Assembly (NCBI GenBank): GCA_024277875.1
Contig: JAJRUI010000131.1
Coordinates: forward strand, 1-56,342
Direction of reading: 5' to 3'
Source of the DNA: Deferrisomatales bacterium
GTDB lineage: Bacteria > Desulfobacterota > Deferrisomatia > Deferrisomatales > Deferrisomataceae
DNA: 56,342 nt
The stretch's first letter is position 1. Each line of letters starts with the position of its first letter. Both the position numbers and the translations under genes were made by a program. Of the stretch, positions 16,477 to 27,086 are shown piece by piece. The notes under the pieces were generated by a model that was not told the origin of the DNA, did no database searches, and saw only the letters and a list, made by a program, of their open reading frames with translations.

Positions 16477-19149
16477 ATGGTCAACCTCACGATCGACGCA
16501 GTCCAGGTCAGCGTACCCGAGGGTTCGACGATCCTGGAGGCGGCCCAGGCCGCGGGGATCCGGATCCCGACCCTGTGCTGGCTCAAGAAGCTCTCGCCCA
16601 TCGGGTCGTGCCGCATGTGCGTGGTCCACGTGGACGGGGTGTCCAGGCCCGTGACCGCGTGCGACACCGTGGCCGGGGACGGGCTGGTGGTCACCACCGA
16701 CTCGGACGAACTCCGGGAGATGCGCCGGGACGTGCTCAGGCTGCTCCTGGTGCGCCACCCCCTGGACTGCCCGGTGTGCGACAAGGGCGGCGAGTGCGAC
16801 CTCCAGGACCTGGTGACCGAGTTCGGGGTGACGGCCAAGGAGTACGGCACCGAGCCGTTCGAGCGCCAGTTGCCCCGGTACGTGTCGCCGTTCATCCAGC
16901 AGTGGCCCGACCGGTGCGTGCTGTGCGGCCGGTGCGTGCAGGCGTGCACCGAGATCAAGGGCATCGGGTGCATCCAGATCGTGGACAACGGGCTGCACAG
17001 CTACATCGGTCCCAAGCCCGGGGCCGAGTGCGTGTCCTGCGGCGAGTGTCTGAGCGTGTGCCCCGTGGGCGCCCTGACCGACGGGGTCCGGGAGACCAAG
17101 GCCCGGATCTGGCAGTCCGAGCGGGTGGAGACCACCTGCGGATACTGCGGGGTCGGGTGCCAACTCGAGCTCAACGTGCTGGACGGCCGGATCCTGCGGG
17201 TCACCACCACCGACTTCGACAAGGCGCCCAACCACGGCACCCTGTGCGTGAAGGGGCGGTTCGGGTGGGAGTTCGTGGACCACCCCGACCGGCTCACCAA
17301 GCCCCTGGTTCGCAAGGACGGGGACCTGGTGGAGAGCACCTGGGACGAGGCCCTCGGTCTGGTGGCGTCCCGGCTCCAGCAGATCAAGGACGAGCACGGA
17401 CCGGACGCGCTGGGCGGGTTCACCAGCGCCCGGTGCACCAACGAAGAGAACTACCTGTTCCAGAAGTTCTTACGCGCGGTGATCGGGACGAACAACGTCG
17501 ATCACTGCGCACGACTCTGACACAGCGCCACGGTGGCCGGTCTGGCCACTAGCTTCGGTTCGGGCGCCATGACCAACGCCATCGCCTGCGTGGACAAGGC
17601 AGAGGCCTTCCTGGTCATCGGCTCCAACACCACCGAGAACCACCCGATCATCGGCGACCGGGTCAAGCGGGCCGTCACCCGCCGGGGCGCCAAGCTGGTC
17701 GTGATCGACCCACGGCGGATCCCCCTGGCCGAGTACGCCAACGTGTTCCTCCAGATCCGGCCCGGGGACAACATCGCGGTCCTGAACGGGATCATGCACG
17801 TGATCCTCCAGGAGGGGCTCCACGACGCCGCGTACATCGAGGAACGGTGCGAGGGGTTCGACGCGTTCGCCGCGAGCCTGGAGAAGTTCACCCCCGAGTG
17901 GGTCGAGCAGAACACCGGCGTGTCCGCCGACGCCCTGCGCGAGGCCGCCCGGCTGTACGCCACCGCCGACCCGGCCTCGATCTTGTACGCGATGGGCGTC
18001 ACCCAGCACACCCAGGGCACCGACGCGGTCAAGGCCCTGGCCAACCTGGCCATGCTCACGGGCAACGTGGGCAAGGAGGGCGGCGGCCTGAACCCCTTGC
18101 GGGGCCAGAACAACGTGCAGGGCGCGTGCGACATGGGCGGGCTGCCCAACGTGGTCACCGGGTACCAGAAGGTCGCCGACGACGAGGCCATGGCCAAGTT
18201 CGACGAGGCGTGGGGCCGCAAGGTGCGCCGGGAGGTGGGCCTCACCGTGACCGAGATGGGCAACCGGGCCGCCGACGGCTCCCTGAAGGCCCTCTATATC
18301 ATGGGCGAGAACCCCATGATCACCGACCCGGACCTGCACCACATCGAGAAGGCCCTGGACAACCTGGAGTTCCTGGTGGTCCAGGACATCTTCCTGACCG
18401 AGACCGGCCAGAAGGCCGACGTGGTGCTGCCCGCGTGCTCGTTCGCCGAGAAGGACGGCACGTTCACCAACACCGAGCGCCGGGTGCAGCGGGTTCGGCG
18501 GGCCGTGGCGCCCACGCCGGGCTGCCGGCCCGACTGGGCGATCCTGGCGGACCTGATGGGCCGCATGGGGTACAAGGCCGAGTACGCAGGCCCCGAGGAG
18601 ATCTTCGAGGAGATCCGCAGCCTCACCCCGAGCTACGCGGGCATCACCTACGACCGGATCGAGAACGAGGGCATCCCGTGGCCGTGTCCGGACACCGACC
18701 ACCCCGGCACGCCGATCCTGCACGTGGGCGGGTTCGCCCGGGGCAAGGGCCTGTTCCACCCGGTCGATTACAACGGACCCGACGAACTGCCGGACGACGA
18801 CTATCCGTTCTTCCTGACCACCGGACGCGAACACCCCCACTACCACTCGGGCACCATGACCCGGCGGTGCGGCCGGATCAACGACTGCTTCCCCGAGGGG
18901 TTCATGGAGATGAACCCGGTGGACGCCGAACGCCTGGGCCTCGCCACCGGCGACCCGGTCAAGGTGTCGTCCCGCCGGGGCGAGATCACCACCAAGGTCC
19001 AGGTGATCGACCGCACCGCGCCGGGCACGGTGTTCATGAGCTTCCACTACAGCGAGTCGCCGGTGAACCAGCTCACCAACTCGGCGGCGTGCCCGACCTG
19101 CAAGATCCCGGAGTACAAGGTGTGCGCGGTGCGGGTGGAGAAACTGTAG
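16477..19149 (+). CDS. fdhA: Selenocysteine formate dehydrogenase catalytic subunit with NuoG-like N-terminus (in-frame UGA at 17518-17520 read as Sec348)
   Basis: One 890-residue protein interrupted on paper by a TGA that is in frame with both halves. Order: 2Fe-2S domain (C34, C45, C48, C62); His-Cys3 cluster (H94, C98, C101, C107); two 4Fe-4S motifs (C147-C157 and C185-C195); molybdopterin domain opening with CGYCGVGC (C221, C224, C228, C257) and K259. At the active site HCARL-Sec-HS has the Sec-His pair of formate dehydrogenases. The C-terminal dinucleotide-binding domain begins near FLTTGREHPHYHSGTM. A bacterial SECIS hairpin follows the UGA. It should oxidise formate (or reduce CO2) at a bis-MGD Mo/W centre. 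It takes the place of nuoG, so electrons probably go through the N-terminal clusters to NuoI and/or to the upstream flavoprotein. Non-selenocysteine reading would give a useless 347-residue fragment. Confidence 0.93.
17518..17550 (+). promoter_or_regulatory. Selenocysteine UGA codon and bacterial SECIS hairpin in fdhA
   Basis: TGA at 17518-17520 is followed after exactly 18 nt by the loop GGTCT (17539-17543), closed by a perfect 6-bp stem GTGGCC (17533-17538) / GGCCAC (17544-17549). The spacing and the GGUCU apical loop are the same as in E. coli fdhF mRNA, which SelB recognises. The flanking protein context (CARL-U-HS) is the formate dehydrogenase active site. It implies that selA, selB, selC and selD exist elsewhere in the genome. 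Confidence 0.93.
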
Positions 19150-19157
19150 GGCGGTAC

Positions 19158-19231
19158 TTCGTGATCCGTGACTCGTGATTGGTGATTGGTGAATTGAACC
19201 GGAAACCGGAAACCGGGAACCGGAAACCGAC
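19158..19231 (+). repeat. Octad plus heptad repeat tract between fdhA and nuoH
   Basis: Octads GTGATCCG, TGACTCGT, GATTGGTG and GATTGGTG are followed directly by heptads of the type GGAAACC (five copies, 19196-19230). The two repeat classes are joined end to end in a 106-bp gap inside the operon. Confidence 0.7.
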
Positions 19232-19255
19232 GCCTGCCGTCTTTGGAGTCTGACG

Positions 19256-20260
19256 ATGCTCGACTTCGTGATCGAGAGCGTGATCAAGGTCGTGGTGGTG
19301 TTCGCGGTCCTGATGCTGTTCGTGGCCTACACCACCTGGATCGAGCGCAAGGTGCTCGGCCGGATCCAGGTGCGCCACGGGCCGAACCGGGTGGGGCCGT
19401 TCGGCCTGCTCCAGCCGATCGCCGACGGGCTCAAGGGGTTCTTCAAGGAGGACATCATCCCGTCCAACACGGACCGGTTGCTGTACGCCCTGGCCCCGGC
19501 CCTGTCGATCATCCCGGCGCTCCTGGTGGTCGCGGTGATCCCGTTCGGCGACCAGTTCACCCTGTTCGGCCGCACGATCACGATGCGGATCACCGACATC
19601 AACGTGGGCCTGCTGTACATCCTGGGGCTGGCTGGCCTCGGGGAGTACGGGGTGATGCTGGGCGGGTGGGCGTCCAACAACCGGTACGGCCTGCTGGGCT
19701 CCCTGCGCACGGCCGCCCAGATGATCAGCTACGAACTGGCCCTGGGGATCACCCTGATCAGCGTGATCATGGTGAGCGGCAGCCTGTCCCTGGTGGAGAT
19801 CGTCGAGGCCCAGGCCGGCCTGTGGAACGTGTTCAAGCCGATCCTGTGGGTGCCGTTCATCCTGTACATCATCTGCGGGCTGGCCGAGATCAACCGGACC
19901 CCGTTCGACATGCCCGAGGCCGAGTCCGAACTCGCGTGCGGGTTCAATATCGAGTACTCCAGCATGAAGTTCGCCATGTTCTTCATGGCCGAGTACGCCC
20001 ACGCGATCAGCCTGGCGGCCCTGATCACCTGCCTGTTCCTGGGCGGGTGGAACCTGCCGTTCGTGGCGACGCCGGGTTTCCTGAAGCTGCCCGTGTTCCT
20101 CGCCAAGGTGTTCGCCCTGGTGTTCTTCTTCGTCTGGGAGCGCGGCACCTTCCCCCGCCTGCGGTACGACCAGATCATGCGGTTCGGCTGGAAGGTGCTG
20201 ATGCCGATCGCCCTGGCCAACATCGTGGTGGTGGGGCTGTACTACACCGTCATCGCGTAG
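19256..20260 (+). CDS. nuoH: NADH-quinone oxidoreductase subunit H
   Basis: 334 residues with eight predicted membrane helices. TTWIERKVLGRIQVRHGPNRVGPFG is the NuoH/ND1 signature, and AEINRTPFDMPEAESELACGFNIEYS is the conserved acidic loop lining the quinone chamber. It joins the membrane arm to the hydrophilic modules. ATG at 19256 is supported by homology. It is complete. Confidence 0.97.
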   Translation: MLDFVIESVIKVVVVFAVLMLFVAYTTWIERKVLGRIQVRHGPNRVGPFGLLQPIADGLKGFFKEDIIPSNTDRLLYALAPALSIIPALLVVAVIPFGDQFTLFGRTITMRITDINVGLLYILGLAGLGEYGVMLGGWASNNRYGLLGSLRTAAQMISYELALGITLISVIMVSGSLSLVEIVEAQAGLWNVFKPILWVPFILYIICGLAEINRTPFDMPEAESELACGFNIEYSSMKFAMFFMAEYAHAISLAALITCLFLGGWNLPFVATPGFLKLPVFLAKVFALVFFFVWERGTFPRLRYDQIMRFGWKVLMPIALANIVVVGLYYTVIA

Positions 20261-20284
20261 CAGGTCGCTGAGGAGGAACTGCCC

Positions 20285-20722
20285 ATGATTCCCGTCAAGA
20301 GCCGGCGGATCGGCTTCTTTGGGACGCCCCTGCCCTTGCTCAAGGGGCTCCTGTTCACCCTGAGCCGACTGTTCACCAAGCCGGTGACCTACCAGTACCC
20401 GGAGCAGAAGCGCCAGCCGGCCGACCGGTGGCGGGGGCTGCACCGGCTCAAGACCACCGACGCCGGCCAGCTCAAGTGCGTGGCGTGCGGCCTGTGCGAG
20501 GCGGTGTGCCCGGCCAACGTGATCACGGTGGAGGCCAAGGAGACGCCGGACGGCCGGCGGTTCCCGAACCGGTTCGTGGTGGAGGTGACCCGGTGCATCT
20601 TCTGCGGCTACTGCCAGGAGGCGTGCCCCAAGGACGCCATCGAGCTGACCACCAACTACGAGTTCTGCGGCTACACCCGGGAAGAGTTCCACATGACCCG
20701 GGACGTGCTGGCCCGCAACTGA
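20285..20722 (+). CDS. nuoI: NADH-quinone oxidoreductase subunit I (N6a/N6b ferredoxin)
   Basis: 145 residues, shorter than the roughly 180-residue E. coli protein but with both 4Fe-4S motifs complete: CVACGLCEAVCP and CIFCGYCQEACP. These hold clusters N6a and N6b and form the only electron path from the NuoG-position subunit to NuoB. In this operon that partner is the formate dehydrogenase. A GAGGAACTGCCC ribosome-binding site precedes the ATG. Confidence 0.96.
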   Translation: MIPVKSRRIGFFGTPLPLLKGLLFTLSRLFTKPVTYQYPEQKRQPADRWRGLHRLKTTDAGQLKCVACGLCEAVCPANVITVEAKETPDGRRFPNRFVVEVTRCIFCGYCQEACPKDAIELTTNYEFCGYTREEFHMTRDVLARN

Positions 20723-20735
20723 GGAGGGGCTCCGG

Positions 20736-21242
20736 ATGATGCTGGCGATGTTCTTCCTTGCGGCAGGCGTGGCGGTGCTCGGCGCGCTGGGCGTGCTGCT
20801 GTGCCGCAACCCGATCCACTCGGCCCTGGGCCTGGTGGCCACCATGGTATCGCTGGCCGTGGTGTACCTGCTGCACCACGCGGAGTTCATCTTCGTGATC
20901 CAGCTCATGGTGTACGCGGGCGCGGTGATGGGGTTGATCGTGTTCGTGATCATGCTCCTGGACATCCGGCGGGAGGAGGCGGCGTCCTCCCGGTTCGCGC
21001 CGGGCAAGGTGGTCGGCGTGGGCCTGGCCGGGCTGTTCTTCGTGGCGATCCTGGTGCCGTTCACCTCCCGGCTCACCGGCCGGATGGGCGGCATGACCGA
21101 GAGCGCCCTGGAGCGGATCGGCAGCGTCCAGTACCTGTCGGACCAGTTGTTCGGGCCGTACCTGCTGCCGTTCGAGATCGCGTCGATCCTGCTGCTGGTG
21201 GGGCTCGTGGGCGCGGTGACCCTGGCGAAGAAGAAGCTGTGA
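20736..21242 (+). CDS. nuoJ: NADH-quinone oxidoreductase subunit J
   Basis: 168 residues with five predicted membrane helices. RNPIHSALGLVATMVSLAVVYLLHHAEFIFVIQLMVYAGAVMGLIVFVIMLLD is the conserved NuoJ/ND6 core with the glycine-rich third helix. It starts 13 bp after nuoI behind a GAGGAGGGG site. An octad repeat tract separates it from nuoK. Confidence 0.96.
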   Translation: MMLAMFFLAAGVAVLGALGVLLCRNPIHSALGLVATMVSLAVVYLLHHAEFIFVIQLMVYAGAVMGLIVFVIMLLDIRREEAASSRFAPGKVVGVGLAGLFFVAILVPFTSRLTGRMGGMTESALERIGSVQYLSDQLFGPYLLPFEIASILLLVGLVGAVTLAKKKL

Positions 21243-21246
21243 GGCC

Positions 21247-21290
21247 GTGAACGGATCACCGATCACCGGTCACTGATCACCGATCACCGG
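21247..21290 (+). repeat. Octad repeat tract between nuoJ and nuoK
   Basis: Copies of CCGATCAC/GGATCACC type: GGATCACC, GATCACCG, GTCACTGA, TCACCGAT, CACCGGAG. The nuoK ribosome-binding site (GGAGGGCGACCCG) follows immediately. Confidence 0.65.
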
Positions 21291-21308
21291 AGTCCGGAGG
21301 GCGACCCG

Positions 21309-21611
21309 ATGATACCTCTCGAATACTCGCTCACGCTGTCGGCCGTGCTGTTCACCCTGGGGGTGATCGGGGTGCTGGTGCGGCGCAACGTGATCGTGCT
21401 GCTGATGTGCGTCGAGTTGATGCTCAACGCGGTGAACCTGTCGTTCGTGGCCCTGTCGGACCACCTGAACAGCGCCGAGGGCCTGCTCTACGTGTTCTTC
21501 GTGATGACCGTGGCTGCGGCCGAGGCGTCGGTGGGACTCGCGATCGTGGTGAGCCTCGTCCGTGCCCGGAATACCGTGTACGCCGACGAGGTCGACCTGC
21601 TCAAGGGCTGA
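21309..21611 (+). CDS. nuoK: NADH-quinone oxidoreductase subunit K
   Basis: 100 residues with three membrane helices. [24 protein letters not shown] contains the glutamate of helix 2 that takes part in proton translocation in NuoK/ND4L, and the [13 protein letters not shown] end is typical. It has 22 bp to nuoL. Confidence 0.97.
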   Translation: MIPLEYSLTLSAVLFTLGVIGVLVRRNVIVLLMCVELMLNAVNLSFVALSDHLNSAEGLLYVFFVMTVAAAEASVGLAIVVSLVRARNTVYADEVDLLKG

Positions 21612-21633
21612 CCGCAGCCGGAGGACGTTACCC

Positions 21634-23676
<2,043 letters not shown>

Positions 23677-23694
23677 GGCGAGGGAGACGGATCG

Positions 23695-25248
23695 ATGAGC
23701 CACTTCCCGTATCTGAGCACGATCACGTTCATCCCCCTGGTCGGGGCGCTCGTGCTGCTGGCGATGAACCGGCGCAACGTGGGCCTGATCCGCGGGTGGA
23801 CCCTGGCCGTGGCCGCGGTGAACTTCGTGATCAGCCTGGCCCTGTGGGCCCGGTTCGACCCGGCCGTGGGCGGCATGCAGTTCATGGAGCGCAAGGCGTG
23901 GATCGCGTCCCTCGGCATCCAGTACTTCGTGGGGATCGACGGGATCAGCCTGTGGCTGGTGTTGCTGACCACGTTCCTCACGGTGATCTGCGTGGTGTCG
24001 AGCTGGGGCGTCGAAAAACAGGTCAAGGAGTACATGCTGTTCTTCCTGGTGCTCGAGACCGGGATGCTCGGCGCACTGATCAGCCTCGACCTCGTCCTGT
24101 TCTACGTCTTCTGGGAAGCGATGCTGATCCCGATGTACTTCCTGATCGGGGTCTGGGGCGGCACCGACCGGATCTACGCCGCGGTCAAGTTCTTCATCTA
24201 CACCATGGTCGGGTCGCTCCTGATGCTGGTGGCGATCCTCGTGCTGTACTTCCTGAACATCAAGGCGGGCAACGCGCCCACCTTCGACCTGTTGCAGCTC
24301 TACCAGCTGCCGATAGCGCCCAACGTGCAGTTCTGGATGTTCGCGGCGTTCTGCCTGGCGTTCGCCATCAAGGTGCCCATGTGGCCCCTGCATACCTGGT
24401 TGCCCGACGCCCACACCCAGGCGCCCACGGCCGGTTCGGTGATCCTGGCCGGGGTGCTCCTGAAGATGGGCACCTACGGGTTCCTGCGGTTCGCGATGCC
24501 CCTGTTCCCGAACGCGGCCCAGGCGTGGGCGCCGTTCATGATGACGATCGCGGTGGTCGGCATCATCTACGGTGCCCTGGTGGCCATGGTGCAGACCGAC
24601 GTGAAGAAGCTGGTGGCGTACTCGTCGGTGTCCCACCTGGGGTACGTGATGCTCGGCCTGTTCGCCCTGAACGCCCAGGGCGTGGCCGGCGGCATCTACC
24701 AGAGCCTGAACCACGGCATCTCCACCGGCGCCCTGTTCCTGTTGGTGGGGGTGATCTACGAGCGGCGACACACCCGGGAGATCGCGGAGTTCGGCGGGCT
24801 GGCCAAGCAGATGCCCGCGTACGCCACGGTGTTCCTGATCATCACCATGAGTTCGATCGGGCTGCCGGGCCTCAACGGGTTCGTGGGCGAGTTCCTGATC
24901 ATGCTCGGCACGTTCCTCACCTCCAAGACGGCAGCGGTGTTCGCGGCCAGCGGGGTGATCCTGGCGGCCGGGTACATGCTGTGGATGGTGAAACGGGTGT
25001 TCTTCGGGCCCTTGGACAACGAGAAGAACCAGAACCTGGCCGACCTCAACCGGCTGGAGTGGGGCTACCTGCTCCCGATGGTGTTCCTGGCGTTCTGGAT
25101 GGGCCTGTACCCGGGCACGTTCCTGCGCAAGATGGACGCCACCGTGGAGCTGTGGCTCAGCCGGTTCGAGGCCAAACGCGAGGCGTGCCTGGAACTGGAC
25201 CGCCCCGACGCGGCTGTGGCGTTCCGGGTGGAGACCGAAAACCAGTAG
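23695..25248 (+). CDS. nuoM: NADH-quinone oxidoreductase subunit M
   Basis: 517 residues, about 14 membrane helices. FYVFWEAMLIPMYFLIGVWGG contains the conserved Glu, and KVPMWPLHTWLPDAHTQAPTAGSVILAG and AYSSVSHLGYVMLGLF are the NuoM/ND4 proton-channel motifs. It starts 18 bp after nuoL behind GAGGCGAGGGAGACGG. Confidence 0.97.
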   Translation: MSHFPYLSTITFIPLVGALVLLAMNRRNVGLIRGWTLAVAAVNFVISLALWARFDPAVGGMQFMERKAWIASLGIQYFVGIDGISLWLVLLTTFLTVICVVSSWGVEKQVKEYMLFFLVLETGMLGALISLDLVLFYVFWEAMLIPMYFLIGVWGGTDRIYAAVKFFIYTMVGSLLMLVAILVLYFLNIKAGNAPTFDLLQLYQLPIAPNVQFWMFAAFCLAFAIKVPMWPLHTWLPDAHTQAPTAGSVILAGVLLKMGTYGFLRFAMPLFPNAAQAWAPFMMTIAVVGIIYGALVAMVQTDVKKLVAYSSVSHLGYVMLGLFALNAQGVAGGIYQSLNHGISTGALFLLVGVIYERRHTREIAEFGGLAKQMPAYATVFLIITMSSIGLPGLNGFVGEFLIMLGTFLTSKTAAVFAASGVILAAGYMLWMVKRVFFGPLDNEKNQNLADLNRLEWGYLLPMVFLAFWMGLYPGTFLRKMDATVELWLSRFEAKREACLELDRPDAAVAFRVETENQ

Positions 25249-25297
25249 CGGCAGACCCGTCGGCGCCTCGCCGACCAGCCGACCCAAAGGTGGATCC

Positions 25298-26752
25298 ATG
25301 AACTTCCAGATGGCAGACCTCCAGCTCCTGGCGCCCCACATCGTGGTCTTGGCCACGGCGCTCCTCGTCCTGCTCGCCGAGGCGTTTTGCAAGGGGGAGC
25401 GCAAGGGTTACCTGGCCTACCTGGGCATTGCCGGCATCGTGGTCGCCGCGCTGCTCACCCCGCGCCTGTTCGGCCCCCAGCGGCTCGGGTTCTCGGGCAT
25501 GCTGGCCGGGGACGGTTTTGCCGCGTTCTTCTACTTCATCCTGTACGCGGTGGGCATCCTGACGCTGCTCGTCAGCCAGAACTACCTGCGGGACGAGCGG
25601 TTCGAGCACGGCGAGTACTACGCCCTGGTGCTGCTGGCCCTGGTGGGCATGATGCTGATGGCGGGCGCCACCCACCTGATGGTCGTGTTCCTGGCCCTCG
25701 AGACCATGAGCATCGCGATCTACGCGCTGGCCGGGTACTTCCGGACCGAGCGGTCGGTGGAGGCGTCGCTGAAGTACTTCATCCTGGGCGGGTTCGCGTC
25801 CGGGTTCCTGCTCTACGGCATCGCCCTGATCTACGGCGCGTGCGGCACCACCCAGATCTACGACGTGATGGCGTACTTCAAGGCCCTGCCGGCCCTGACC
25901 TCGTCGCCCATGGCCCTGGCCGGGATCGGCCTGCTCACCGTTGGGTTCGGGTTCAAGGTGGCGGCCGTGCCGTTCCACGCGTGGACCCCGGACGTGTACC
26001 AGGGGGCGCCCACCTCGGTGACCGCGTTCATGGCCACCGGGGTCAAGGCGGCCGCGTTCAGCGCGTTCCTTCGGGTGTTCGTGGTGGCGTTCCAGGGCAC
26101 CCACGTGGAGTGGAGCGGGGTGCTGTGGGTGCTGGCGCTCCTGACCATGACCCTCGGGAACCTGACCGCGATCGCCCAGACCGACGTCAAGCGGATGCTC
26201 GCCTACTCGTCGATCGCCCATGCCGGGTACCTGCTGGTGGGACTCGTGGTGGGCACCCCGGAGGCGAGTTCGGCCATGATGGTGTACCTGCTGGCCTACG
26301 CGTTCATGAACATCGGCGCGTTCGCGTGCGTGATCATGGTGGGCCGATACGGCCAGGAGAACACGTCCCTGGACGCGTACGCGGGCATCGGGTTCCGGTT
26401 CCCGGCCCTGGGGCTGGCCATGGCGGTGTTCATGTTCTCGATGGCCGGGATTCCCCCGACCGCCGGGTTCATCGGGAAGTTCCTGATCTTCAAGGCCGCG
26501 GTGCACGAGGGGTACTACTGGCTCACGATCCTGGGCGTGCTGAACTCGGCGGCCAGCGTCTACTACTACCTGCGGGTGATCATCACCATGTACTTCAAGC
26601 CGTCCCCGGACGAACCCGCCGTGGACGGCCTGAGGGTCGGCCCGAGCGCCGCCCTGGCCACCGTGCTCGCCGGGGTGGGCGTGCTGTACCTGGGAATCAT
26701 CCCGGGCGGCATCATCAAACTGGCCGAACAGGCCGTGCGGTTCATGGGCTGA
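25298..26752 (+). CDS. nuoN: NADH-quinone oxidoreductase subunit N
   Basis: 484 residues, about 14 membrane helices. FLALETMSIAIYALAGYFRT, FKVAAVPFHAWTPDVYQGAPTSVTAFMATG and AYSSIAHAGYLLVGLV are diagnostic for NuoN/ND2. It is the last gene of the operon, and a strong terminator hairpin lies 38 bp past its stop. All seven membrane-arm subunits (A, H, J, K, L, M, N) are therefore present and intact. Confidence 0.97.
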   Translation: MNFQMADLQLLAPHIVVLATALLVLLAEAFCKGERKGYLAYLGIAGIVVAALLTPRLFGPQRLGFSGMLAGDGFAAFFYFILYAVGILTLLVSQNYLRDERFEHGEYYALVLLALVGMMLMAGATHLMVVFLALETMSIAIYALAGYFRTERSVEASLKYFILGGFASGFLLYGIALIYGACGTTQIYDVMAYFKALPALTSSPMALAGIGLLTVGFGFKVAAVPFHAWTPDVYQGAPTSVTAFMATGVKAAAFSAFLRVFVVAFQGTHVEWSGVLWVLALLTMTLGNLTAIAQTDVKRMLAYSSIAHAGYLLVGLVVGTPEASSAMMVYLLAYAFMNIGAFACVIMVGRYGQENTSLDAYAGIGFRFPALGLAMAVFMFSMAGIPPTAGFIGKFLIFKAAVHEGYYWLTILGVLNSAASVYYYLRVIITMYFKPSPDEPAVDGLRVGPSAALATVLAGVGVLYLGIIPGGIIKLAEQAVRFMG

Positions 26753-26789
26753 ACCGGCCACCCAGCGGCTCCAGGGCCGACGCTTCCCC

Positions 26790-26830
26790 GGCGGGGCTCC
26801 CATCTCGGGAGCCCCGCCTTCGTATTTCTT
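26790..26830 (+). terminator. Rho-independent terminator of the nuo operon
   Basis: A perfect 12-bp stem GGCGGGGCTCCC (26790-26801) / GGGAGCCCCGCC (26807-26818) with a five-base loop is followed by TTCGTATTTCTT. It is the clearest intrinsic terminator in the window. Confidence 0.9.
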
Positions 26831-27086
26831 GTCCTAACGCTGCAACGGATCGGCGGCCGTGGTATACCTGGGGGCGGGGGCGCGTGCGCGGCCCGCCAAA
26901 GCCGAAGATGGCGTTGTTTCCACCCGGCCCGCGGTAGCTCCGATCCCCCCCTGGAAAGGGCTTCTGTTTGGTTGTCAGGCCGGAAATGATCACAGACGGA
27001 TGCCGTGCCCGGGGGGGGCGGCCCGGCAGCGGTTCCGAGGGCCTCCCCCCTGCGGACCGGGCCGTGTCGTGAGCCCGGGGCGCGCC
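26831..27086 (+). other. Leader region before the CoA-transferase/GNAT gene (no gene seen)
   Basis: The gap from the nuoN stop to the next start is 334 bp. After the terminator it holds a weak -10-like TATACC at 26863-26868, an AT-richer patch near 26966-26995 (TTTGGTTGTCAGGCCGGAAA) and a G-run at 27008-27017. No convincing ORF, riboswitch or repeat was recognised. An in-frame open stretch reaches back to 26859, but its composition and lack of homology speak against coding. Confidence 0.4.

Noticed and set aside
16477-17520. A stand-alone truncated NuoG and a separate downstream molybdopterin ORF (pseudogene or nonsense mutation)
   Set aside because: Both halves are in the same frame, the stop is TGA exactly at the FDH Sec position, and a correctly spaced GGTCT-loop SECIS follows, so selenocysteine read-through explains it better.
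19158-19231. CRISPR array
   Set aside because: Units are 7-8 bp, directly tandem and degenerate, with no spacers and no cas genes.
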